This document shows, in pieces, positions 24,283-35,760 of a stretch of DNA of 64,000 nt. Every line of letters begins with the position of its first letter. Position 1 is the first letter of the stretch. Source of the stretch: Aedes albopictus (Eukaryota > Arthropoda > Insecta > Diptera > Culicidae); assembly GCF_035046485.1 (NCBI RefSeq), contig NC_085137.1, positions 14,909,346-14,973,345 on the forward strand, in the 5' to 3' direction. The position numbers and the translations under genes were made by a program. The notes under the pieces are model-generated. The model was not told where the DNA came from and searched no databases. It worked only from the letters and a program-made list of their open reading frames with translations.

Positions 24283-25190
24283 AAAAATCACCAAGACAGA
24301 ACTCAGGGAAAATTTCCAAGAAATATTTAAGAAAAAGTTCCTCAAGAACAAAAATTACGGGTAGTTGAGGGTCGAATCTTAAGAAAAATTTGGAGAATTT
24401 TTCTAGAACTTTTATCGAATTTCCTCGAATTTTGTTTCCGGAGCTCCAAAACTTTCCCTGTGATTCGCTTTGGGATTTTTCTAGCATTTCCCTTTAAATT
24501 CGTTCCAGAATTTCAATATTTTAATATTTTCGAATTCTCCCGGAAATCACTCAGATATATCTCCAAATTTTTGCTCTATAAAAAAATCAAGAAGACAGAA
24601 CTCCATTTCCATAAAATATTTAAGGAAAAGTTTCTCAAGAACAAAAATCACGGGTAGTTGAGGGTCGAATCTTAAGAAAAATTTTAAGAATTTTGTTTTT
24701 TCCTGTATTTTCCAGAAGTTTTATCGAATTTTCTTGAATTTTGTTTCGGGAGTTCCAAAATTTGCCCTGCGATTCGCTTTGGGATTTTTTCTAGCATTTC
24801 TTTCGAAGTTCGTTCCAGAATTTTAATATTTTTATATTCTCGAATTCTCTCGGAGTTCCCTCAGAATTTGCTCTATAAAAAAATCAAGAAGACAGAACTC
24901 AGAGGATTTTTTTATTGAAGAAACAGTTTCTCAAGAAAAATAAATCGTGGGTAGTAAAGGGTCGAATCTCAAGAGAAATTTTGAGAAAAACTTCGCTAGA
25001 AATTGCAGGTGTTTTTTCCAATATTTTTCCATAAGTACTATCGGATTCCCTGGAATTTTGTTAGCAAAAATTCAGATTCCCTTGCGATTTGTTTTGGGAT
25101 TTTTCTCTAGGATTTCTCTTGAAGATCGTTCCAGAAGTTTCATATTTTTATATTCTTGAATTCTCCCAGAATTCCATCAGAAATAACTCC
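24283..25190. repeat. tandem triplication, unit about 295 bp
   Basis: Three copies start near 24283, 24582 and 24877 with CAAGAAGACAGAACTC-type text. Each contains GGGTCGAATCTTAAGA (near 24368, 24661 and 24959) and CGATTCGCTTTGGGATTTTT. The third copy is the most diverged. The triplication lies inside the degenerate field. Confidence 0.85.
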
Positions 25191-25636
25191 AAATTTATCT
25201 ATTTCCGGGACTCCACTCACAGGAAGAATTGTTGTAAACCAGGCATCCCATGAACTCCAAGTGAAATCCCGGAAGGAACTCAAAGAGAAACACCCAGAGG
25301 GGTTGCTATATATGATCTTGAAAAAAACTATTAAAAGTTCTTGGAAGAAGCTCTGTAAAGAAATCCGTGCTAAAATTTACAGAAAACGGGAAAAATTCCG
25401 CCAAGATTTCAGTTACAAAACTTGAAAAAAAAGGAAAAAAAAAGAATCGTAGAAGTCCTGTACATATTCACGAGATTCCTTCCTCAATTCATTCGTACAA
25501 TGAAAAATCCTGGAAGAATTCTGGAATAAGCTCCCAAAGTATTTCCATGAAAAATTTGAGGAGAAACTGCAGAAGACATTGCGGGATGATCTCCAGGAGA
25601 TTGCAGTAGTTCCTCCTGGTACTTTTCCCATTGTTT

Positions 25637-25948
25637 TTTTTTTCGTCTTCTTCTTCTTCTTCTTCTTGGCGTAACGTCCTCATTGGGACAAAGCCTGCTT
25701 CTCAGCTTTTTGCTGTTCAATGAGCACTTCCACAGTTTTTAACTGAGAGCTTCCTCTGCCAATGACCATTTTGCATGTGTATATCGTGTGGCAGGCACGA
25801 AGATACTCTATGCCCAAGGAAGTCAAGGAAATTTCCTTTACGAAAAGATCCTGGACCGACCGGGAATCGAACCCATCACCCTCAGCATGGTCATGCTGAA
25901 TACCCGTGCGTTTACCGCCTCGGCTATATGGGCCCTTTTTTTCGTCTT
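25637..25948 (-). mobile_element. Feilai-type tRNA-derived SINE, copy 2
   Basis: Close copy of the element at 17358, in the same minus orientation, ending in an AAGAAG tail on its own strand. It is bounded by a 13-bp direct repeat, TTTTTTTCGTCTT, at 25637-25649 and 25936-25948. The B box is GGGTTCGATTCCCGGTCGG. It lies inside the degenerate repeat field, so it is younger than that field. Confidence 0.92.
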
Positions 25949-26600
25949 ATTTATCTTAGGATTCATCAGAGTTGCGTGGTTTCAATTGGAGTTTCTCTTA
26001 TAATTTCTCCTGGAATTTCTTCTGTAGTTCATATCAAAAGTTTTGAAAGAATCTATTCTGAAATTTCTATAAAATAACTTCCTAGGAATTCTCCCAAAAA
26101 CACACAGGAGCAATTAAACGTGGAATTTTGGGTCAGTTTCGAAAAAAAATGATATCCGGAAGCAACCCTTGAAGGACTTTCAGGATAAATGTGCGTGTTC
26201 TTGCAGAAAGTCCTACAGGGATTGCCAGATGTATTTCGGGCGATACTGTGGACGAAATCTACGAAAATCCGGAAGATTTCGGAAGAAATTCTGAAAGGAG
26301 CCCAGAAGAAAACCACAAGAGGTATTTTAGGACAAATTCTGGGAGAAACACAGTAGGAAATTCCAGGAAGAACTCTATGAAAAATCCACAGAGAGATTGC
26401 TGAAAGTATTCCTTGAAAATCTTCGTGAGGAAATCCAGGTGATTTCTAACAAATCCTGAATGGAATACCAAGAAAATTGCGGGAGTAACTCTGAGAGAAA
26501 ACCCAGGAGAATTTTCAGAAGAAACATCGAGACAAAAAAGGGAGGGAACTCCGGGAGAATTTTCGGGTGTAACTCTGGAAGAACTGGCTCTGAAAGTTCA

Positions 26601-27265
26601 TGAAGTTTGATTGGTCGCATAATAGGGATCGGTTCTACTTGATGAGTGACCAGTGACAACATCTTCCACGCATCTTCTCCAAGACATGGTCAAGCGTTTC
26701 TTCTTAGAAAATGATTGATATTACCATCATCTCGCTGAAAATTTATGAAGTTTGATGCGTCACAAGCTAGCATTAAGCACTGGTCGGTAAGTGACCACAT
26801 TTCTGGGGGCGTGGAATCTGTGGCGTGACCCGAAAGATTCCTATGGAGTTTATGAGGGCTTCCGCATATTGCCCTAACCTCGTACCGATCTGTTGTTGTA
26901 TAAATAGTCAAGGAATAATGTACAAAACATCAAGATAATGGCAAATGCAAGAGTTCCCAGGTCCAAGATAATCTATTATCCCAACGGAATCCGGAATATC
27001 TCCGGAACGGTTTGACCAATCCAACCCATAAGTTCCAATCCAACCGAAACCAGAATAATCAAAATCGGTTAAGATTTGTCTGAATAAGCGCAAATTGATG
27101 GAAAACAAATGAGTGTCAAGAAGTATGAAAAAGTTAAGGTTCCATTCAACACATTGCTTCAACCGATTTCCCAAAATACCATGTGAACATAACCCTACGG
27201 GAAGTGGGGCACTACCCAGACAACCAGGAATCGCAAAAGGATGCACGCTGTACATCGTATAAAGT
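26601..27265. repeat. degenerate dispersed repeat
   Basis: Contains two diverged copies of a short motif (GTTCATGAAGTTTGATTGGT near 26597 and TTTATGAAGTTTGATGCGTC near 26742), and GGAATATCTCCGGAACGGTT near 26993. This looks like old transposon sequence; no family is named. Confidence 0.4.
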
Positions 27266-27269
27266 ACTA

Positions 27270-27610
27270 TTTTAAGTCACTATCACATATATGTACGGCT
27301 GAGGGACAATTCTCATCGCATATGATGTTATTTTTCGAATTTACTGCGATGTATGAGGAAAAATCATATAAGAGTGCAAATTAACTTTTATAATGTATGA
27401 CTTCATCGTAGTAGACGATATTCCGATGTTTTCTTGCGACGAACTTTGCTTATTCGCAAAAGCGTTCGAGTGAACTCGCAAAGTGTCAATTGAATTCGCA
27501 TAATTGCGTACTGCGATGATTATACGATTTCGCTTGGTACTTTTTTAATTATGTCAGTTTAACCCGCATTGGTGCACAAACTAAATCGCATAAAAGGAAA
27601 AAAAAAAGGA
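27270..27610. mobile_element. MITE-like 'ATGCGA' repeat, copy 2
   Basis: Shares, inverted, the order CGTACTGCGATGATTATACG, CTTGGTACTTTTTTAATTATG and CAGTTTAACCCGCATTGGTG with 15920-16000. The ends are unclear. Confidence 0.55.
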
Positions 27611-27814
27611 ATCGGCTCAACAATAATGTTTTGTCTTTTTTTTTCACTGAATAATCACTTATTCTCGATAGATCAACTATAGTAGAATCTAAAACTGGTC
27701 TCAAACCTCTTATCAAAGCGTGTTTTCACGATTTGGAATCAATTTTTCAAAATTTGGACAAAATCTTCAACACAACCACCGATAAACGCCTAAAAGTATG
27801 CAATGTCCATGTAC

Positions 27815-28310
27815 ACAGAACTGTCAATATTATGCTGCACAAAAAGTGACCCATAATTGTGTGATTTTCGGTGTTCCTTGGCACAATAATGAGTCACCTA
27901 AATTTTGCCTGAAATAAGCTTTAATTAGCTGCAGTCCCATGAATTTCTACATTTAGAACGTTGATTATACCTTTGTTCTGGTGACGATACCATTTTGCAC
28001 TTGAAAATCACTGAATCTCGCTTTTACAGAGCTTACGAAAGCAGCGCACGCACTTTCCGATATTCAAAATCGATGCGTTACTTTGACAGATGTTTTGCGC
28101 CGTACAAAAAAATATCGAAAATATGTATATTTGGGCGTATAAGCCCGTGTGCGATACGTATAGTGACACAAAACAAATCAACTTATAAACGAAAAATTAA
28201 AATGGCTAACAAAAGCTTGCAATTAATTTATATTTATCTATTAAAGTGAAAAGTGACTAATAATTGTGTGTGACCCATAATTGTGCAATGACTGTAAACT
28301 ATATAATTGA
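27815..28310. mobile_element. possible MITE with short inverted ends
   Basis: The words GTGACCCATAATTGTGTG at about 27847 and GTGACCCATAATTGTGCAAT at about 28271, together with inverted ACTGTCAAT/ATGACTGTAA ends, suggest a decayed element. The boundaries and the target duplication are not certain. Confidence 0.35.
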
Positions 28311-28319
28311 CGAATCAAA

Positions 28320-29560
28320 CATAATCCAACCTAATTACCATCTCCCCTCGGAATCACCGAACCATTTCCAAGCTTTCACACCCACTTATCACATTCGTCC
28401 ATATTGTTCCCCCAGTTAGCGTTAGGTTGTCTTCATTAAACGCCACTTGATCACTCTCCAGTTACCACCCTCAATCACCGACAACAACGGTAGAGTTCCC
28501 CTCCACCATAAAGAACACCGGACCGTATGAACACTGTATTGTACACATCGTTTTCTAACAAATTACCGACATCATGTTGCACTGGTGCGCAACCAGCGTG
28601 GTTTCACGCTTCGACGACGACAACGGGTGATCATTTTCATAAGCCACGCTTCCGACTGTGAGGAGTGGTAAGCTTGCTCGCGGCGCGCACGCCGCCGGGA
28701 AACTCACACCCTCAGAGCAGTCACAGAGCGTCGTCGTCATAATGATCGCGCAACTCAACTACGGAAACAACAAGTGCGCCCCATTCAACGGACCGTAAAA
28801 ATGGTTGTCTTTGAAGAGCTTGAACCAGAGAGGGGGCGACGACGACGACAGTCCGTGATTCATCGGGCACTTGACGACACTTGTTGCTCAGCTCGGCTCA
28901 GAGTTCGGATGGACGTTGTCGTTGTCGCTGACTGACTGACTGACGACGTGGTGTTGTCAACACGGTTGAGATGTTGATGATGATGATCTCTTAACGGTGG
29001 TGGAACTCTCCCCGGACAAGTGTCTTAGTTCTACTTCCAGAGGGTCATTAACATACATAGTTGGGTCCTTTCGCGTGTGTGTTCTTTGCATGTTTCAGCT
29101 AGGGATCGCGTCATTCGTCAGCTGGAGAAATTTGAATTCAATGTGGCTATTTATCTGTGTCGCGTGTTTTGCTGGTTGACGCGCTTTCTCTTCGGTTGAT
29201 CAGCATGGATTGATGCGATTTATTGTATTTGAAGGGGAAAAGGTGGTAGAATCTCTGAGAGCTTAAACAGTGTAACTTGAGTCTATAAGTAAGGTCCTTC
29301 ATCTAGGAAGATGAATTGATCTCAGTGTTTTGTCACTTCAGCATGCAAAATAGCTCTCGGTCTATAAATTTCGCGTTCGAGGTCTATTTCCTCAGCGAGG
29401 ACGGTTCATGCATGCGGATGACATGCTCGGATAGGGAAAAAGTACATTTCAATTTATGAGCTTCCATTAGGTTGCATGTTTTCTGCTTCGGTCGGTTACG
29501 CTTCGAATCGAACTTCGTTCGTTCCTAATCAGATTTGTCTCTTTTTGTCTCTTTCTCCTC
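28320..29560. other. unique DNA upstream of exon 2, no gene seen
   Basis: GC-richer and largely non-repetitive, with simple CGACGACGACG, CTGACTGACTGA and GATGATGATGAT runs at about 28838-28985. No motif-bearing frame. The stretch just before exon 2 is T- and C-rich, as expected for a polypyrimidine tract. Confidence 0.4.
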
Positions 29561-29565
29561 CACAG

Positions 29566-29848
29566 ATTCGCCACCGCTTCGGGCTGTACGACGAGATCAC
29601 CACCGCCAACGGAAGGCGCGTTCGCCACTGCAACTGGATTCGATTCCTGCGGGTGTCGGAAACCTACGGCCCTCAGGTGAACGTCGTCTGCGCCAAGGTG
29701 AAAGGTGAACCGATCTACGAGATCGTCAAGCCCATCCCCTCCCACCAGGAGCTGGTGGTGTACTACCTGCCCGAAGGCCCCGAGGAGCTGTTCTTCATCC
29801 GAATGCGGAGTCAGCTCTACCGCCAGACCATGGATTCGATACTGGAAG
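29566..29848 (+). CDS. PRDM zinc-finger protein, coding exon 2 (core of PR domain)
   Basis: The acceptor CTCCACAG is followed by ATTCGCCACCGC, and the donor is GAAG/GTAAGTCC. The exon encodes residues 65-158 and the first base of codon 159. It supplies the core PR-domain signatures: NWIRFLRV (residues 87-94) matches the N-W-x-x-x-x-R strand, and SHQELVVYYLPEG (123-135) matches the terminal E-L-x-V-x-Y motif of PR/SET domains. The usual W-Y-G of many PRDMs is replaced by YYL, so the domain is diverged. The next exon follows after only 77 bp. Strong third-position G/C use marks it as coding against its AT-rich surroundings. Confidence 0.92.
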
Positions 29849-29925
29849 GTAAGTCCGTTACTCGACCCCTCAATTCCAACAATCCACCTAACCTTCTTCA
29901 AATTTTTTCTCTCATCTTCCTTCAG

Positions 29926-30392
29926 ACTCCCCCCTGGACCTGTCGACGTCCCTGCTCTCGCGGGTAATGCTTCCGATCTCACCCCCGTCCGGCACGGAAG
30001 ACGAACGCAAGTCCGTTTCCGGCGACAGTTCCATTTCGATCTCGTCCGGAGCCAGTACCAGCGGCGGCGATCTGGACACCTGCTCCGCAATCCAACCGAC
30101 GGCGCGGAGTTCCCCCAAGGCTCGCCCATCTCGGGGCGAGCGCGCGATGCTACCGTGCGAGGTGTGCGGTAAGGCCTTCGATCGTCCTAGTCTGCTCAAG
30201 AGGCACATGCGAACGCACACCGGCGAGAAGCCCCACGTGTGCGGCGTCTGCGGGAAGGGTTTTAGCACGTCCAGTTCGCTCAATACGCACGTGAGGATCC
30301 ACAGCGGCGAGAAGCCGCACCAGTGTCAGGTGTGCGGCAAGCGGTTTACGGCCAGCTCCAATCTGTACTACCATCGGATGACGCACATTAAG
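29926..30392 (+). CDS. PRDM zinc-finger protein, coding exon 3 (PLDLS motif, fingers 1-3)
   Basis: The acceptor CTTCCTTCAG precedes ACTCCCCCC; the donor is AAG/GTGAGT. The exon encodes residues 159-314. [10 protein letters not shown] places PLDLS at 161-165, the canonical CtBP co-repressor docking form (P-x-D-L-S). Residues 166-235 are Ser/Thr/Pro-rich and probably disordered. Three C2H2 fingers follow: C236/C239-H252/H256, C264/C267-H280/H284 and C292/C295-H308/H312, the first two joined by TGEKPH and SGEKPH linkers. CtBP binding and DNA binding are family inferences; the motifs themselves are read directly. The weak THIKDKPH linker is formed across the next splice junction. Confidence 0.93.
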
Positions 30393-30778
30393 GTGAGTTT
30401 GAAAGTGACGAACGCGGGGTGGTGATCATCAATCACTGGCTGACAGTGTGTGTGTGTCTGGAATTTCGGGGGTGTGTGCCTGTGGAGAGTGTGGTCCAGT
30501 GAGAAATGGACAGATATTTGGCGACTTGTTTTGTGATCGAATTTCACTGCACATCTATATTAACGATTTGAATCGCAATGGGTTGACGGGTGCGTGGGAG
30601 TTTCAGTCAGTTGAGAAATATTAATTTGAATTTAAGCGTTGGAGTCGGAGTGTAATTTGAAATTGGATTTCGCAAGAGTTCAAAACAATGAAAATGGTAT
30701 AAGCTGAGTGCTTACATTACTACATTTCATTACTTAAAGCCCTAAATACTCAAATGCTCATGCAAACTCTCCAACATA
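30393..30778. other. proximal intron 3, no gene seen
   Basis: A short TG-rich stretch (30445-30500) is followed by unremarkable sequence. Confidence 0.4.
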
Positions 30779-30878
30779 CAGGTCCGGATTAAGGATTGTG
30801 GGGGCCCGGAGCCCGAGCGGATGTGGGGGCCTGTCAGAGACATGAGCAAAAATTTTTTTCTTCATTTTCAAACAGTAC

Positions 30879-31087
30879 TTAAGGACAAGGTATTTGGAGT
30901 ACATAGCTCAAAATTTCTAGAGCACCGTTTTTTAGAACCGTTGAACGGATTTGGATGAAAATGCATCACGCTAATTGTTCAGTGGTTGTCAACAGCGTGA
31001 TGCATTTTAATCCAAATCCGTTCAACGGTTCTAAAAAACGGTGCTCTAGAAATTTTGAGCAATGTACTCCAAATACCTTGTCCTTAA
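30879..31087. mobile_element. TTAA-flanked palindromic MITE (piggyBac-like)
   Basis: TTAA occurs at 30879-30882 and 31084-31087. The 201 bp between form a near-perfect hairpin: GGACAAGGTATTTGGAGTAC at the left end is repeated inverted at the right, and inner words such as TCTAGAGCACCG and CGGTGCTCTAGA also pair. TTAA duplication is characteristic of piggyBac elements. It is inserted in a G/C-rich repeat (GGGGGCCCGG near 30805, GTGGGGCCCCTC near 31135). Confidence 0.85.
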
Positions 31088-31149
31088 GCAATCTGAAAAA
31101 AAGAAGTTAATGCTTGCAACCGAAAAAAGTTTTTGTGGGGCCCCTCAAA

Positions 31150-34100
31150 TGTTAATTAAACAAAAAAATTGTTAAAAAGAAAAAAAAAATAAAAATGTTT
31201 GGTTGCTTTGTCAACTAAATTTTTTTTCAACCTAAACTGCACCAAAATTCAATGGGAAAGAAAAATAAAATCGTTATTTTTTCAATTGAAGTCAAGCTAA
31301 AAATAAAAAAAAACAGTAGCAATTCTTAAATTAAAAAAAAAATAAATGTTTCTTTAATGCAAATTTATTGAAAATGTTATCATAATTGAGTCAAAACCTG
31401 ATCTGAATCAATTTCAGTTTAAATAATCAAAACATTATTTAAAATTTACAAAAATCTATCGTTTTTAAAACTCCCGAAACCCTTAGAAAATGAGTTTGAA
31501 ATTTTATTATTATTTGGTCGTAAAAACAATCGAACTCTAATAAACATACGAAAATCCACAATATAGTTCATACACAATGTAATTCAATAAGGATCATTTC
31601 GTATTCCTATAAAAAATCCTTTGAATTGATTTGGAATTCCACATAAAAATCCATATTCCATAATTGTGTTATGGATTCCATAATTGTGCGTAAGAATTCG
31701 ATTGAATATATTCAAAATTCAATGGACTGCCAAATCCAGCCACAAAAAAAAAACAAAGAACTTATTTGTATTTTTTTAATCTAACGAAAATTTATTTAAA
31801 TTTTATTAAATTCCGCCATTACACTGTTTGTCATCATGCCAAATATTTGCCGAGTAGAGGCGAATGCCGCGTTGCGGTAAAGTCTCTTAACAAAAAAAAA
31901 GAAGAAAAAAAAATTGCCATTAAAGTCCGATATTCCACAAAAATTCAGTCAAATTCATTAAAATGCGATCTAAATCTGATTCAAAAGCAAAGAATTACAG
32001 TCCAGATCCATTGAACTCAATCATTTTTTTTTTTTAATTTGATTGATGCCTATTTTTTCAAAAAAAATAATAAATAAATAAATAAAAATTTAATAATTGG
32101 GTTATTGTTAAAAATTCAATTCAAATTTAATTTAAAATTCACCGATAACAATTCGGCCTTAGTTCAATGGATATTAAATTAAAACCCTGTTTAAAAGATA
32201 AAAAATCATATCAAATTTCGAATATATTGGAAATTTAAACATTCAAAATTTACTTAATGGTAATTGATCGACTGTATGGTATAATTTTAAGTTTTTCTAC
32301 AATAAAGATTGTATAGCCAAAAAACTTTAAATCAAAATTCAATCTTAGGTGGATGCAAATATGTCTGAGACATAAGGAAAGGGAGGGACAAAAAAAAAGA
32401 ACAAAAAAGAAAACAAAAATAAGTGAAAAAATAAAAAAAAAGCTATTGAAAACAGAAGTTTTACGCACTGAAAAATTTTTGCTTGAAAACAACAATATTT
32501 TGAAATTTTTGAAGTGGGAGGGAGGGGGGTTGTTTAATAAATTCAATATAGATCTTATTAAATTATATATATTTTTTTACTTATTCATTTATTTGGAAGG
32601 CTCCGGCGCCACATGGGCATAACTGAGCCGAAATCTTTTGTTTTTACAATGATTTTACATTTTACAATTTATTACTGCCTTAAAGCTATGTTAGTTTGGG
32701 AAGCCGAAGTACTCGCGGCTGTTTCGAGGTTAAGGTTGAAGAAAAAAAAAATTATGAAGGACGGATTTATGGGTTTAAAACTAAACTTATTAAATTATAG
32801 TTTCATCAAAATCAATCAAAACGTAATTTATATCTTGCTTAATCCTTATGTTGCCGACGAGGCACTCGTCTACTCAGTGCCTATTTGAAAAGTACTGTGT
32901 TGAAAAAAAAACTAAAAAGTTTTTCGACCCATAACGATTAAATTTTGTCGAATTCTTAAAAAAAAAAATTAAATTCTTTGGAAACGTTTATGTAATTTGA
33001 TGAAAGTTTTACCAGAGTTCAAACAAATACATATATAAAGAAAGTCAAAATCTAATCGATAAGCAAATAAAATTCAATCTAATTCATTTGAATCATTGAA
33101 TAAGGTAATTGGTATGAAATCTATCAAAAAAGAACAGAATCCACAATTTTCATTAATCAACATTTTTGACATTTGTTTTGAATTCATCGACAATTTCTTC
33201 AAATGCAAGAAAAATCTTGTTAGAAACCAATAAATTTTAAGTGCCAAAAAAAAACAACTTAAGCATTTTTTGATTCTACGACATTTTCTTTTAAATTTCT
33301 AACAAATTTCAAACTTATTGAAAATTTAAAAATGTTCAGTCATAATCTAGCCTAGAAACAGTGGGCGGTTAGTCGGAACAAGAACGAGGCCTTTAATGAG
33401 AAAACGAGACAACTTTGATTTCTTTAAATGAGGCGAAAAGATGGATGGAAATTGAGTATCCGTTTTCAATCATAAAATTGAGTCAAACGCAATAAAAACA
33501 CAGCTAAAAAAAAACAATACAATCTTACTTCAAACAAAATGATAAATAGCAACAAACTCATTAACATTATATTGATACTTTATTAGAATTACCGAATTTC
33601 AATCAAAATTTAATTAAGAGCAATGAAACTCAATTCAATTGAAGTTTAAATTGAACCATCTCAAAATTGTTTTAAGAATATATAAAAAAAACTATTAAAC
33701 ATAATGATAACTTTTACCCAATCCTGATCAAAAATACAATTAAAACCATTCTATTAAAAAAAAAAATAAAATAGAATTTCGATTAGTATTCAAACAAAAT
33801 TCAATTCAAATCTTTTAAAATAAGATCTTATCAAGGATTTTTTTTTTATTTTCTAAATATTCGAGCAACATTTTTGAAAGTGATTCCCAAAGATATTCAG
33901 AGGTATCTCCTGATTTATAATCCTAGTGAAAAATGATTTTCAGAAACATTTTTTTTTATTTTCGTTTAAATAGATTTTATTTAAACTGGAAAACATTTTC
34001 AACAAGGAAACAATCAGGGCATCACTCGATCCATCCTCTAAATATGTCTGGAAGCCGTAATTTATTGAAAAATCAAGAACATAATAGTGAAAATTTTACT

Positions 34101-34600
34101 CTGTGTGTACTAGCCAATCATTTAAGATTCACAAGTGAACAAAATATTTTTTTTTTCATCAAATTCTCAGTCAAATTTTAACCACTGATTCGAAATTGAT
34201 ATTCGATCTTAATTAATTAGGAACAAAATTTTCTTGATATCCTCATTGAATTTTAATTTTACCCAATTTACCAAAACTTTATCTCATAAAAAATGAAAAA
34301 AAAAAATAGTCAAAACCCATGTCCAATGAAAATTCAATTAACATCGAAAAGGAGTCCAAGTTAATCAAAACTCCAAGAAGATTTTTTTCTATTCAATTGG
34401 AACCCGATTAAAAAAAATGACTGTCAAATAGCTTGAAATTTGATCTTATTACTCAGCTTTATTGGAAATGTGTTAAGACCAATTTTGATTATAATAAGTT
34501 TTATAAAACACTCCATGGCAAAAAAAAAACAAAGCCACCGGGAATATCTTACGCTCCTTTAGATGTTCTGATCAAATCTCAACAAGTTTAACCAAAATAT
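31150..34600. other. very AT-rich intron 3 segment, no gene seen
   Basis: About 3.4 kb of A/T-rich DNA with recurring AAATTCAATT-type words and many A runs. Short frames are Lys/Asn/Phe/Ile-rich noise. A T-rich run and a short GC-richer patch near 32595-32625 could be an element end, but nothing definite is seen. Confidence 0.5.
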
Positions 34601-34640
34601 AACAAATTTTTCCTAATTTTGCAATTTTTTGCTAAATATT

Positions 34641-34945
34641 ACCCAATTTTACCACATTTTACCAAATTTTACCAAATTTTACCAAATTTTACCAAATTTT
34701 ACCAAATTTTACCAAATTTTACCAAATTTTATCAAATTTTACCAAATTTTACCAAATTTTACCAAATTTTACCTAATTTTACCAAATTTTACCAAATTTT
34801 ACCAAATTTTACCAAATTTTACCAAATTTTACCAAATTTTACCAAATTTTACCAAATTTTACCAAATTTTACCAAATTTTACCAAATTTTACCAAATTTT
34901 ACCAAATTTTACCAAATTTTACCTAATTTGACCTAATTTCACCAA
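34641..34945. repeat. 10-bp tandem array ACCAAATTTT
   Basis: About 29 consecutive copies of ACCAAATTTT with only a few point changes (ACCTAATTTT, ATCAAATTTT). The period is exactly 10 bp, so the AAATTTT tracts recur once per helical turn. The frames YQILPNFTKF are its translation, not a protein gene. Confidence 0.97.
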
Positions 34946-34980
34946 TTTTTATGAAATTATCCTAATTTTACAAAATTTTC

Positions 34981-35179
34981 AAAATCGTTCAAGTGGAGTG
35001 GACCTGGTGTGGTGGTTTGAACACTTGACTATCACGCCGAGGACCTGGGATCGAATCCCACTCCCGATATACTCACAAAATGTGGGTTCTTCCTTCGGAA
35101 GGGAAGTAAAAAGTGGGTCCCGAGATGAACTAGCCTAGGGTTTAAAATCTCGTTAATACAGACAAAAAAAATCGTTCAA
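34981..35179 (+). mobile_element. tRNA-derived SINE (family C) with 12-bp target duplication
   Basis: AAAATCGTTCAA occurs at 34981-34992 and 35168-35179. Between them GGACCTGGTGTGGTGGTTTG (A box) and CTGGGATCGAATCCCACTCC (B box) form a tRNA-like head, followed by a body and an A-rich tail (GACAAAAAA). The element interrupts the end of the decamer-array region. Confidence 0.88.
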
Positions 35180-35760
35180 AATGTTCAAACTTTTCTTGGG
35201 CAAAGGCACTATATTGTGATCAGCATGATTGCTATCAGGTCTCGGGGCTTAAATGAATCTTTACTCTACAGAAAAAGATGCACACTCGTGGTGTTGTTTT
35301 CGATATACTTGATATCTATTTGCAGCAAGGAAGTTGATATACAATTGTTCCTTCTATTGTTTGAAATTATTATTCACCAAGCTTCCAACATTGAAGACAC
35401 AAGAACAAGAATCACAAGAAGAACTTGCCTAAACGGTATACTGAAAATAAAGCACCATATCGTCAAACATGTCCATTTTGTGTGAAAGTACGCAAAGGTA
35501 AATAACGTTGACTTGACGATTTAATTAACAACACTTTTTTTCACAGCTCCATATGCAAAATCAAACTCCCACCTCTTCTCATCCTTAAGGCCACGATAAA
35601 CTTAAAAGCCGCCGGGCTAAAGAGGTTGCAATGCCCAAATTCCACGGGGTCTTATGGACGATGGGAGTTCTTCGACTTGCATTGGAGACTTGGCCCCGTG
35701 ACCCCCTTGTGCATCAATAAAATAAAATTAAATAAGTTAAAAAATTGTACATGTTTTACG
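35180..35760. other. intron 3 sequence, possible short retroelement tail
   Basis: The stretch at 35565-35735 is GC-richer (CTTAAAAGCCGCCGGGCTAA, TTGGCCCCGTGACCCCC) and ends in AATAAAATAAAATTAAATAA, like a SINE or LINE 3' end in plus orientation. The family is unknown. No gene is seen. Confidence 0.35.

Larger units (their letters stand above)
22640..26600. repeat. degenerate GAA/TCC-type repeat field
   Basis: Both strands are built from loosely repeated words such as GGAATCCCTGGAGGAAATTC and AATTCCTTCAGAAATTC. Strand asymmetry switches from purine-rich (22.6-23.3 kb) to pyrimidine-rich (23.3-23.9 kb) and back. The Lys/Glu- and Phe-rich frames seen here are translation of this repeat, not genes. 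A Feilai SINE interrupts it at 25650. Confidence 0.8.
5360..29565 (+). other. intron 1 (24.2 kb)
   Basis: The donor GTAAGT is at 5360 and the acceptor TCCTCCACAG ends at 29565. The intron holds many MITEs, SINEs and a degenerate repeat field, listed separately, plus unique GC-richer islands that could host enhancers. An extra alternative exon cannot be excluded, but no open frame inside shows conserved protein motifs. Confidence 0.8.

Noticed and set aside
23129..26662. Several 80-100-codon Lys/Glu/Phe-rich frames
   Set aside because: Products of the degenerate GAA/TCC repeat, found on both strands, with no conserved residues.
29467..30386. Long minus-strand open frames opposite exons 2 and 3
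   Set aside because: Shadows of GC-rich coding sequence on the plus strand; the plus strand has zinc-finger motifs and correct splice sites.
34619..34936. Repetitive frame of NFTKFYQILP units, resembling a repeat protein
   Set aside because: Translation of the 10-bp array; two frames give the same kind of product and flanks are non-coding.
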